A stretch of 64,000 bases of DNA from Erodium maritimum (Eukaryota > Streptophyta > Magnoliopsida > Geraniales > Geraniaceae): contig OY997591.1 in assembly GCA_963921825.1 (NCBI GenBank), positions 39,205,825 to 39,269,824 on the forward strand, given 5' to 3'. The notes below the pieces were generated by a model. That model saw only the letters and a list, made by a program, of their open reading frames with translations, was not told the origin of the DNA and made no database searches. Below, piece by piece: positions 12,801 through 22,467 of the stretch; the first letter of the stretch is position 1; each line of letters opens with the position of its first letter. The position numbers and the translations under genes are program-made.

Positions 12801-12947
12801 CGTTGGTGTGTCTTGAGTGGCAGTGAGTGTCTGTGGGGTTGTTGAACCCGAGTCTTGACTGTTGAGGTGTCTTGAGTGGCCTTGAGTGCCTGTGTGATTG
12901 AATTTGCTTGTAATTGTGATTGTGATTGTGATTGCGGATCCCGGTAG

Positions 12948-13115
12948 GTTGCAAGCACTCTTTGGCTGGCCTGACCAAATTTGAGTATCAACGGGTTGCA
13001 AGCACTCTTTGGCTGGCCTGACATGGTTTGAGTAAAACAGGTTGCAAGCACTCTTTGGCTGGCCTGGTCCGAGTTTGAGTATCACAGGTTGTAAGCACTC
13101 TTTGGCTAGCCTGAT
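12948..13115 (+). repeat. 46-bp minisatellite in the solo LTR (4 units)
   Basis: The unit 'ggttgcaagcactctttggc' followed by 'tggcctga' occurs at about 12948, 12994, 13039 and 13086. A '(tgtgat)n'-like run precedes it at about 12911-12935. The same position in sister LTRs carries arrays of similar period but different sequence. Confidence 0.9.
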
Positions 13116-13690
13116 CCGTGTTCGTGTGAGTGGGAGAGGTTACTGAGCAGCTGGTTTGCGATCCTTTGTGATCTTGTTTGGTGTTGCGTAGTTCCTTTGA
13201 GTCCTTGGAAGAGGTCGTGATCGTTGTGTCGTGTCTACTTACGTGTCGAGTGTCGAGTCGTTCGAGGAAGGTCACCGTGGGTGTTTGTCTGTCAGAGTAC
13301 TTGGGTTGGGGACAGTGATCCCTGGGGGTTGATTTTGTTGTTGGTGTTACCGGCATTGTCTGCTAATTATGCCGTAGTCAGTCTGTTATCCGTGGTGGTG
13401 AGCGAACGCTCACCCCTAGCTGCTTTTCCTACAGGTACTGTTCGTGGGACGGACTAGGTGAGCTCTCGAAGCTTGTGGAGCTAGGAGCGGAGTCCGGGTT
13501 TTTAGTTTTAGTCTAGCGACGGATACCTCGCCTTTTTGTCCGCTTGTGGGACGTTTATTTTGAGTTGTAATTGTCCTTTTGTTGAACTAAACTGGTATTG
13601 TGAAATATTTTAATGGAAATGTTTTCAAAGTGCTTTCTTATTCTAAACGTTCGCGTCCCGAGTTCGGTTTACTGAAATTGGGGCGTGACA

Positions 13691-15529
13691 CAAACCTTCC
13701 GACCCTGCTCCATGACATCCTCCTCCATGAACTCTTTCGTGAATCCACTACCACACACATGCACTAATCCAACTCATAAATGGAACTACCTCATCCAAAG
13801 TCCCAATCGTACTTATAAATTTCATAGGTGTAAGGACAGAGAACACGTTATTAGGTATAAGATATCAACACAAGTAATTAGTTTTATTAGAATTGAAAGG
13901 TCGCCTAGTCAAATATTGGTCGTTCTGCCTGTAAAGTGGCCGACCGCGCCATAATGTGCCGCAAAACATGTCGATCGACGCGAGGTCTAGGACGGCCAGG
14001 CTCAAACGTGTCTAGACCAACACGCAAGACAGACCGACCGGCAATAAATATTGGCCGACCCACCTCTAGTATGTCTCGACCAACCTCAAAACAACGGTCG
14101 TCCAGCGTTAATTCTCCATTAACACTACTCCACATTACTCTTTTCATCCAACTTATCCTCCAAGTGGTCCTCCAAAACTAACCTTCCGACCCTGCTCCAT
14201 GACATCCTCCTCTATGAACTCTTTCGCGAATCCACTACCACCCACATGCACTAGTCCAACTCCAAAATGAACTACTTCATCCCAAGTCCCAAGCGTACTT
14301 CTAAATTTCAAAGGTGTAGGGGTAGAGAACACGTTATTAGGTGTAAGAAATCAAGAATAATAATTTGTTATATTAGAATTGAAAGGTCGCCTAGTCCAAT
14401 ATTTGTCGGTTAGCCGGGTAAGTGCCCTACCGCGTCATAATGTGCCGCAAAACATCTCGACAGACGCGAGGTCTAGGACGGCCCAGCTCAAACATGTCTC
14501 GACCAACCCGTAAGACAGACCGACTGACAATAAATATTTGCCGGCCCACCTCTAGTATGGCTCGACCACCTCAAAACAACGGTCGTCCACCGTTAATTCT
14601 CTATGAACACTACTCCATATTACCCTTTTCATCCAACCTATCCTCCAAGGGGTCCTCCAAAACTAACCTTCCGACCCTGCTCCATGACATCCTCCTCTAT
14701 GAACTCTTTCGCGAATCCACTACCACACACATGCACTAAACCAACTCCAAAATAGAACTACCTCATTCAAAGTTCCAATCGTACTTATAAATTTCATAGG
14801 TGTAAGGATAGAGAACACGTTATTAGGTGTAAGATATCAAGACAAGTAATTTGTTTTATTAGAATTGAAAGGTCGCCTAATCAAATATTGGTCGGTCTGC
14901 CAGCAAAGTGGCCGACCGCGCCATAATGTGCCGCAAAACATCTCGACCGACGGGAGATCTAGGACGGCCCAGCTCAAACGTGTATCGACCAACCCGCAAG
15001 ACAGACCTTACGGTAATAAATATTGGCCGGCCCACCTCTAGTATGTCTCAACCAACCTCAAAACAACGGTTGTCCACCGTTAATTCTCCATGAACACTAC
15101 TCCACATTACCTTTTTCATCCAACCTATCCTCCAAGTGGTCCTCCAAAACTAGCCTTCCGACCCTGCTCCATGACATCCTCCTCTATGGACTCTTTCGCG
15201 AATCCACTACCACCCACAAATGGAACTACCTTATCCCAAGTCCCAAGCGTACTTCCTAATTTCAAAGGGATAAGGGTTGACAACACGTTATTAGGTGTAA
15301 GATATCAAGACAAGTAATTTTTCGGTCTGCTGGGAAAGTGGCCGATCACGCCATAATGTGCCGCAAATCATGTCGACCGATCCGAGGTCTAGGACGGCCC
15401 AGCTCAAACGAGTCTCGACCATCCCGCAAGACAGACAGAACGACAATAAATACTGGTCGGTCCACCTTTAGTGTGTCTCGACCAACCTCAGAACAACGGT
15501 CGACCACCGTTAATTCTGTATGAACACTA
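13691..15529 (+). repeat. Satellite A array, block 2 (about 4 monomers)
   Basis: This continues block 1 in phase after the solo LTR: the interrupted word 'aaacaaac / cttccgaccctg' rejoins. Anchors lie at about 13963, 14449, 14935 and 15365. The last monomer is shortened near 15318, where 'gacaagtaattt' runs directly into 'ttcggtctgc'. The block ends where the copia LTR begins. No genes. Confidence 0.95.
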
Positions 15530-17217
15530 TGTTAGTCTTAGTGCCCGTAGTTCAATCCTAAATGTCCAAATGTATATATCATCGTTAGCAATAAAATTAA
15601 AGCGGCTTTATATTACTTATGTGTTGGAGTAATATATCGATGTGTGCTCTGATCTATGCCCACCATGCGAATAGAACCATAGATCGAGATAGATCACACT
15701 CGATGGGTCCCTTGTCAACAAAGCTTCACTAGAAGCGACTAGTATGAAAGATGGCTCTTTATGGCTTACGTTCTGTTAGTCATTGGAATGGGATTCCGGA
15801 GTCTGATCATAGATATCATGTGGGACATGATATTGGACGACCCGCCCTGAATATGTGCCATAGATTAAGTCATGAACATATTCAGTGTTGTAGCTTGTCA
15901 TGTATCCTTAGACCAAGGAGTCTTTGTGATCGCTATGTAGTCAACAACTGAGTTTGACCTGAGCCTAACGTTGTCCGTAACAGGGCTTCCATAACGGCCA
16001 GGATTGGCTTGGGGACGGGCTACATGAGTGACACGAAAGACGGCTAAGGGATTTATCCCTCATACTAAGGTATGGGAAAGATATCGGTTCTCGGCCGCTT
16101 GATCGAGAGTGACTGGAAGAATAGCATGGCCATGCACATGATACTGGGTATCATATCTTCAGTCATCTCACATATCAAGGAACGGTGATTGAGAATAATA
16201 AGGATGACGGCTCTATGCCTTATCTCAATCAGGATATCGGAGATAAAAGGATAATGACAGGGACGACGGAAAGGTTAGAATCGACAGGGTCGATTCGTTA
16301 TGTAGTGTCAGGCAATACTAAAGTCTCGTTAGTTGCCACTTAAATATGATTAAGTAAAATGGGATTTTACGTTGATCTATTGACATGCATAAACCTAAGG
16401 GTCACACCGGAGGATGAAACTCATTGACACATTTATGGAGAATGGCCAAAAGGGAGTTGTCTCGGGACATGACCAAAACTGGGTTTTGGGTCATGTGCCC
16501 GTAAGTGAATAGGACTTTATGGATCGAGACAAGGCTTGGAGTCTTGGGATTGATCGCGTCGGATAATGTTGGACATTTCCGGTATGGAAGGCATGGAGGC
16601 GATGAGCGAATCACGGGACCTCGTAGGAAATGGCCACGGGCCATGTTCCAAGAGGCCCATGAAAGGCCCATGCAACCAAGGCCCATGGAACTAATTAATC
16701 AAGTCTTGATTAATTAGTACTAAGTAAGCAAGACAAGGATTAAGGTGTTGGTGATTCACCACCTAACCCAATCTTGTCTTGACATACTTTGTCCTATTTA
16801 CACCTTACTTGACACCATACTTGTCCCATGCCTTTAGTTGGACAAGTATGAGTTTTGTTATGTTTAAGTCATCTTTTTTCAACATAACAAACACAAGACA
16901 AGAATAGGAAACACATTTTCTCTCCCTCTTCCATGGCCATTTCGGGTTTGGCTAGTTTCCACCTCCATTTTTGTGTTCTTGAGTCCTCAAAGAGAAGAAC
17001 TACGTGGCTTTGATTCCCATGTGGATACGTAGGCGTCTTGGAGACTCAAGCCAATCATTCGTTAACCGGTGTTCTTGTTTTGGTAAGAGATAGTGCTGAA
17101 TTTTTCTCTTGTGAATCCATTCTTTGTTAGTTTTTTCATGGTTTTAATCGTCTCTTGGTTTTTATTTATTTTCCGCTGTGAGTTGGTTCATCTCCAACCC
17201 TACCTCGAGACCCAACA
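15530..17217 (+). repeat. 5' LTR of the copia element
   Basis: This starts TGTTAGTCTT directly after satellite A and ends CCCAACA one base before the primer site, 1688 bp. It shares its first 466 bases with the 3' LTR at 22001. It is related at about 80 percent to the reverse-oriented LTR at 9-1779. No clear TATA box was recognised. The small open frames inside it recur in the 3' copy and are not genes. Confidence 0.92.
16691..16717. other. Perfect 13-bp-arm hairpin in the copia 5' LTR
   Basis: Arms 'ctaattaatcaag' and 'cttgattaattag' are separated by a single t. It lies 1.16 kb from the LTR start, matching the place of the hairpin in the left-edge LTR (654-676). It could be a transcript-level structure near the R or U5 boundary, or an AT-rich palindrome without function. 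Confidence 0.7.
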
Positions 17218-17218
17218 G

Positions 17219-17230
17219 TGGTATCAGAGC
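17219..17230 (+). other. Primer-binding site (initiator tRNA-Met)
   Basis: TGGTATCAGAGC begins one base after the 5' LTR. This 12-base word is the standard plant site complementary to the 3' end of initiator tRNA-Met, where minus-strand DNA synthesis is primed. Confidence 0.95.
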
Positions 17231-18770
17231 CGTGCTACCTTCGGGATTCACAAGACGGTGTTCAAAGTTTCGGTTTTGCTTGAAAGTTTCGTTTTTTGGC
17301 ATGTTGTTTTGCTAAATTGTTTGATAACATGTTTTAAATTCTTGTTCATTGATTTAATGCATGTAAAATGAATTTTTGAAAATTATTTCAAATCTGGAAA
17401 TTTAAAAAAAAATTGATTTTTCGGGTCTCGGGAGCAGGAATCTCGGGGAGCCGAAACCGGGACCGAACGGGACTCCGTTGGACGGAGCTAGGCCAAGCAT
17501 GACCATTGGATGGTTGATATGCCAAGGCTAAACCGTTTTGTTAGTTATGACGAGTTTGGAACCGCCATGACGAACTCGAAGATCAAATGTTCAAAAGTTT
17601 CATTTTTGAACGGTTTCGATAAACCGAGCATCAAATTTTTTTGAAACTTGGCTATTAATTAAAACCGGAAAATCACATGATGTTTGATAACATGCTTGTT
17701 TGATAACACGATGTGTGATGTGATGTTGGCATGGTGTACATAATAGCCCCGAGCTCGATTTAATTATTTATCGCTTTTCACGGCCTGCGAGCCGTTAGAG
17801 TTAGCATGTAATTATTCTTTCAAGGTGTGGTCGTCGAACCACTTGTTTGTAATATTTATTTATTCCCGACATGCGAGTCGTGTATTGGATTGTAATATTT
17901 TACTCAAGACGAAGAAAGGGCGAAAAGGTCATTTGGTGGCTTTTCGGGTGTTGGCATCGGCTTGGAGTCGGTGGAGCTCAAGAAGCTAGTAGGAGTTAGT
18001 TTAGGGGGCTATTATGTGCACATTTATCGCTTTATGCTTGGTTTAGTTTATGCATGATTAATTCTATGTGTTTTAGAATTGCATGCTTAACTTTATTTAC
18101 CGAGCATATCACCTCACATGCAAAGATAAAATTGGAATTTTAATCCTTGTGTGTGAACCCTTAGAACCGTCATTGCATTGGATGTAGTTGACGGGTTCAA
18201 AGGAAGAATTACATTGGATGTAATTTGAGGCATCATTGCATTTGGAATGTAGTTGATGTGCTCATCGCATCTAGGATGTGCCAAAGTTTTGAACACAACT
18301 GGACAAGTAAAAGCGGGTCATGTCCGATACCTCCCAATCATCAACACCTTACTACCTCCCCGTCCTACGGGTGTCGTGCGCATTAGCGGAGCATCCATGG
18401 GGAAGCGGGGTAGTAGGTTTGGACGACATATGTGGGTGTCGTGCACATTAGCGGAGCACCTACATAGTGACGAGCCATAGTTGAAAATTGGTGGACCCGA
18501 CTACGATTCTCAGCCTGAGGTTGAGATAGGGTAACAGATAGGGTAAGTCGTGTACATAAATACATGCCCTAGCCAAGAGTCACATTGGATGTGATTGGAT
18601 GGAGTCCTACCTACTAGCTCGATTAAGTGGTGAGCATTAGTTCAGCTTAATCGAGTGAATCAAGGATCTTGGTTTCAGATTCTAAAGGTTTAGAATCGAT
18701 TGTTTGTGTTTAAGCTTGATCTTCATAAAATTTATTCAGTTTACTGATTGAATTTTATCTGTTGTAGATC
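17231..18770 (+). other. Long non-coding leader of the copia element
   Basis: About 1.5 kb separates the primer site from the gag start. It holds no convincing coding region. It contains short dispersed echoes such as 'attggatgta' several times at 18170-18260 and two copies of 'gcacattagcggagca' near 18375-18460. Such long leaders are known from BARE-1/Angela elements, where RNA packaging and dimer signals are thought to lie. Confidence 0.7.
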
Positions 18771-18772
18771 AA

Positions 18773-19140
18773 ATGGCAAATTCGGCGAACATTAATAGTT
18801 TGTCATTAAAAACCATTCTTGACAGGGTCAAGCTAAATGGGACAAACTATTTGGACTGGTACAGAATTTTGAGGATAGTCCTCAAGTCTGAACGCAAAGA
18901 ATATGTCCTTGACAAGGCTATCTCTAAGACCATGTCCGAGTTACATGAAGTGTCATTAATTGCTGAGAAGAATATATCAGGGATCTGGGATCCAAGGATA
19001 TTCTGATGGTCAACAAGGGAATTTGAAGTGGCAAGGGCGGGGCCCATGCGCACTTGGCAGAAAAGATGAGACACATGAGAATGTCTGCTTCTACTGCCAA
19101 TAGCCTGGTCATTGGAACCGGGATTACAGGAAGTTCACGG
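18773..19140 (+). pseudogene. gag: copia gag region (fossil)
   Basis: The frame beginning MANSANINSLSL at 18773 has the plant copia Gag signature NGTNYLDWYRILRIVL followed by ERKEYVLD near its N-terminus. A zinc-knuckle remnant (C-F-Y-C, then G-H) lies near 19.1 kb. Gag forms the capsid-like particle and binds the element RNA. The start is supported by the sequence 'gtagatcaa' before atg, as in related elements. The region is short for a complete Gag and is broken; treat it as a fossil. Confidence 0.75.
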
Positions 19141-19142
19141 CT

Positions 19143-19280
19143 GATATGAAGAAGGGCAGTGGGACTGCGCCTTCATCAAATAGCGTGGATGATCTGAAGA
19201 AGGGCAGTAGGACTGCGCCTTCATCAGGAAACCTGGATGATCTAAGGAAGGGCGGTGGGACCGTGCCTTCATCCGGTATT
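19143..19280 (+). repeat. In-frame 48-bp (16-residue) tandem repeat, 3 units, in the gag-pol linker
   Basis: The units start at 19143, 19191 and 19239, exactly 48 bp apart. They read KKGSGTAPSSNSVDD, KKGSRTAPSSGNLDD and RKGGGTVPSSG. The low-complexity Ser/Gly/Lys linker lies between the zinc-knuckle remnant and the protease/integrase region. It is probably a local duplication tolerated in a disordered segment. Confidence 0.8.
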
Positions 19281-19699
19281 AACTCTATAGAGCTACATCT
19301 CTCTACTTCCAAAGATTCATGGGTATTAGATACCAGGATTGAATCTCACACATGCACTTATATATGGTGGCTGAAAGTAGGAGAGGTTTGGAAAGCACGA
19401 AGTGGACCTCAAAGTTGTGGCAACTGCTGTAGGATCCATGAGTCTTGCTTTGCCAAGAGGCCTTGTCTTAGTACTGTATAATGTATATTGCATACCTACT
19501 TTTAGTAGGAATATTATATCTGTATCCGTGTTTGACAAGGAAGGATATAATGTTAATATTGGAAATGGAGTTTTCAATGTTCTATGCAATTATATGTTTT
19601 ATACCAGTACTGACTTGGTTGGAGGATTGTACATATTAGATATGGGTAACAATGCCTCAAGTTCTATATATTCCGTTAATACCAAGAGGTCTAAATCCA

Positions 19700-20200
19700 A
19701 CGATTTAAACCTAACTCTGTTAAGTCACTGTCATTTAGGTCGCATAAACAAGAAGCACCTATCAGCACTTCAGAAGTGCGGACTTTCAGGTTCATTCGAA
19801 TTCCATTCGATCGATAGGTGCAAGGTTTGTTTGATGGGCAAAATGACTAAAGTGCCCTTTTATCGATCGCGATGAAAGGGCGGGTGTATTATTGGAGCGG
19901 ATACACTCGAATGTGTGTAGAACAATAAGTTCACTTGCCATGAGGGGTTTTAACTACTTTATCACATTTACTGATGATTACAGTAAATTTGGTTATGTCT
20001 ATTCGCTGAGACATAAGTCTGAAGCTTTTGATAAATTCAAAGAGTTTAAGACTAAAGTAGAAAACCAGCTCGACAAAGGTATTAAGGCACTTCGATTGGA
20101 TCGAGGTGGAAAATACTTGACCACAGAGTTATTAGATCATCTAAAAGAGAATGGGATCCTTTTGGAATGGACTCCTCCTGGGACACTGTAGATGAAAGGT
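19700..20200 (+). pseudogene. copia GAG-pre-integrase and integrase core region (fossil)
   Basis: The zinc-binding N-terminal integrase segment is recognisable by LLSHCHLGRINKKHL followed by CKVCLMGKM (the H-H-C-C pattern). The catalytic core follows with FITFTDDYSKFGYVYSL and then ALRLDRGGKYLT, where plant copia elements have LRSDRGGEY. Integrase joins element DNA to the target. Weaker remnants continue to about 20.65 kb. The region is broken. Confidence 0.85.
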
Positions 20201-20749
20201 GTAGCCAAACGGAGAAATCGGACATTGTTAGACAATGGTCCGTTCCATTATTAGTTGGACTGATCTCCCAATCTCTTTCTGGGATTATGCTCTAGAGACG
20301 ACCGCATTCATAGTGAATCGGGCTTCGACGAAGGGTGTGGAAGGGACACCATTTTAAAATGATATGGGATGATGCCCGCTTTGTCCTTCCTAAAGATTTG
20401 TGGTTGCGAGGCTTATGTGAAACATTTGGTTTCGACTAAGCTCGAACCAAGATCTGAGATATGCACCTTCGTGTGGTATCCCAAAGCAACAAGGGGATAC
20501 TACTTCTACAATCCCAGTGAGAACATGGTGTTCGTCGCATGGGGTGGGGTCTTTATGGAAAAGGATTTTTGTTTCCAAAGACGTCATTGGGAGGACTGTG
20601 CATCTCGAAGAAATTCAGGATGGTACAGATCTATCTAAACCAATTGGCAACCCAGTAGAAAGGAGCCAGAGATTGTCGTAGAGTAAGAACCAATTCCTGT
20701 TACAATTCCGGAAGGTCCAAGGCGATTTGAAATGATCAATCTTCCACCT

Positions 20750-21200
20750 CCAAGATATGGTATCCGGAGGTGATAATGAAGTCATGGTGGATCACGATGA
20801 TCCAGCCACCTTTCAAGAAGTCGTGGATGGGCCCAACTCCGAGTTATGGCTGGGAGCCATGAGGGAGGAAATGCAATCCATGTCGGACAACCGAGTCTGG
20901 GAAGCGGTTGATCCCATCAATGGTTTGATGACCATCGGATGCAAATGGATCTTCAAGGTGAGGATGGACATGGACGGCAACCCTCTGACCTACAAAGCTC
21001 AACTGGTGGCGAAAGGTTATAGGCATGGATTGACTATGAGGAAACCTTCTCCTTAGTGGCTATGGTCAAAATCGATCCAAATTCTTCTTGACATAACTGC
21101 GTATTATAATTATGAGATATGGCAAGTGGATGTCAAAACCGCTTTCCTAAATGGAAATTTGACTGAGTACGTTTGTATGTCTCGGCCCAAAGGTTTTGAC
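20750..21200 (+). pseudogene. copia reverse transcriptase region (fossil)
   Basis: Recognisable blocks are ATFQEVVDGPNSELWLGAMREE, CKWIFKVRMDMDGN, YKAQLVAKGYRHG and MDVKTAFLNGNLTEYV, in the order found in all plant copia reverse transcriptases. This enzyme copies element RNA into DNA inside the particle. The region is broken and incomplete. Confidence 0.88.
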
Positions 21201-21539
21201 GATCGCACCAAGATGGTCTTGGATTTAAGTCAGGGAACCTATGTGAACAAGGCATTGAGTAGGTTCTTAATGCTCGATTCAAAGAAAGGAATCTTACCCA
21301 CTAGTCATGGCATTCATCTCAGCAAGACTCAGTGTCCTAAGACACCTGATGAGCTGAAAAGGATGATGAGAATCCTATGCGCCTGGGGGTAGGATCGATC
21401 ATATATGCCATGACATGTATGAGACCAGACGTCTCGTAAGCCTTATGTTGTACCAGTAGACATCATTCTAACCCGGGGGAAAGATGATGTTGAACTAGTC
21501 GTCGAAGGATGAGTAGACGCTAGTTTTCCAAGACAAATC

Positions 21540-21850
21540 CAGATGACTTTAGAAGTCAATCAGGATATGTGTTTACGCTGAATGGCAGAGCTTTAGCTGG
21601 AAGAGCGTAAAGCAAGATATCATTGCCGAATCTACGACAGAGGCCAAGTACATGGATGCTGCAGAGGCAGCTAAGGAGGCTATGTGGATTTGGAAATTCA
21701 TGGCAGGGCTGGGTGTAATTAAAAACCCATCCAGCCCGGTGAATCCATCTTGCGACAACACAAGGGGCATTGCGCAAGCTAAAAGCCTAGATCGTATAAC
21801 AAATCCAAACATGTACTGCGGCGTATCCACCTCATCAGATAAATACTGAA
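21540..21850 (+). pseudogene. copia RNase H region (fossil)
   Basis: The segment TEAKYMDAAEAAKEAMW is the conserved copia RNase H motif (usually TEAEYIAACEAAKEAVWL). It is followed by a Trp-rich helix and CDNTRGIAQAKS, the usual C-D-N-x-x-A-I/A block. RNase H removes the RNA strand during reverse transcription. The region is broken. Confidence 0.85.
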
Positions 21851-21984
21851 CTGAGGTGAAGTGAAGATAACCGATATTGCAACAGATGATAACATAACCA
21901 ACCCTTTGACTAAGGCAGTGTCACTGCCTGAACATGTTAGACATGTAAAGTCGATGGGGACATATTGGAGTTTAGATTGGAACT

Positions 21985-22000
21985 AGGGAAAGTGGGAGAT
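21985..22000 (+). other. Polypurine tract of the copia element
   Basis: 'agggaaagtgggagat' lies directly before the 3' LTR. The end 'gtgggagat' followed by TGTT is typical of plant copia elements. It primes plus-strand DNA synthesis. Confidence 0.85.
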
Positions 22001-22467
22001 TGTTAGTCTTAGTGCCCGTAGTTCAATCCTAAATGTCCAAATGTATATATCATCGTTAGCAATAAAATTAAAGCGGCTTTATATTACTTATGGGTTGGAG
22101 TAATATATCGATGTGTGCTCTGATCTATGCCCACCATGCGAATAGAACCATAGATCGAGATAGATCACACTCGATGGGTCCCTAGTCAACAAAGCTTCAC
22201 TAGAAGCGACTAGTATGAAAGATGGCTCTTTATGGCTTACGTTCTGTTAGTCATTGGAATGGGATTCCGGATTCTTATCATAGATATCATGTGGGACATG
22301 ATATTGGACGACCCGCCCTGAATATGTGCCATAGATTAAGTCATGAACATATTCAGTGTTGTAGCTTGTCATGTATCCTTAGACCAAGGAGTATTTGTGA
22401 TCGCTATGTAGCCAACAACTGAGTTTGACCTGAGCCTAACGTTGTCCGTAACAGGGCTTCCATAACG
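22001..22467 (+). repeat. 3' LTR of the copia element, partial
   Basis: This copies the first 466 or so bases of the 5' LTR with six substitutions, then passes directly into satellite A at 22468. Only this part of the 1688-bp LTR is present, so no right-hand target duplication can be read. Confidence 0.92.

Larger units (their letters stand above)
10441..13690 (+). mobile_element. Solo LTR, Ty3/gypsy-type, with 5-bp target duplication
   Basis: The 3250-bp unit starts TGTAAAACCC and ends GGGGCGTGACA. It is flanked on both sides by 'caaac' (10436-10440 and 13691-13695), and satellite A continues in phase across it, so one LTR remains of a former insertion. The end sequence and the block 'gagcgaacgctcacccctag' followed by 'ctgcttttcctacag' are shared with the LTRs at 33522, 40453 and 61085. 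In the 33522 copy this LTR end is followed by a tRNA-Met primer site, which fixes the orientation. Long LTRs ending GGGGCGTGACA recall plant chromoviruses of the Tekay/Del type; this is an inference from the ends, since no pol domain is visible. Age cannot be taken from a single LTR. Confidence 0.9.
15530..22467 (+). mobile_element. Ty1/copia LTR retrotransposon, broken, inserted in satellite A
   Basis: Order of parts: 5' LTR (15530-17217), tRNA-Met primer site (17219-17230), long leader to about 18770, gag, integrase, reverse transcriptase and RNase H regions, polypurine tract just before 22000, then a partial 3' LTR (22001-22467). The order integrase before reverse transcriptase defines Ty1/copia. 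The coding part is broken at roughly eight or more points and is shorter than an intact element. The two LTRs differ at 6 of about 466 shared positions (about 1.3 percent). At commonly used plant rates (about 0.7 to 1.3 x 10^-8 per site per year) that suggests about 0.5 to 1 million years. The long LTR and long leader recall Angela/BARE-type elements; the clade is inference. Confidence 0.93.

Noticed and set aside
12587-13051. 154-codon minus-strand frame with repeated ALKATQDTKLNTR-like peptide
   Set aside because: The peptide repeat is the 39-bp minisatellite read in frame; the frame lies within a solo LTR.
17219-17230. tRNA-Met gene fragment
   Set aside because: Only the 12-base complement of the tRNA 3' end is present, next to an LTR end. 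It is a primer-binding site, and the same holds at 1-7 and 33507-33518.
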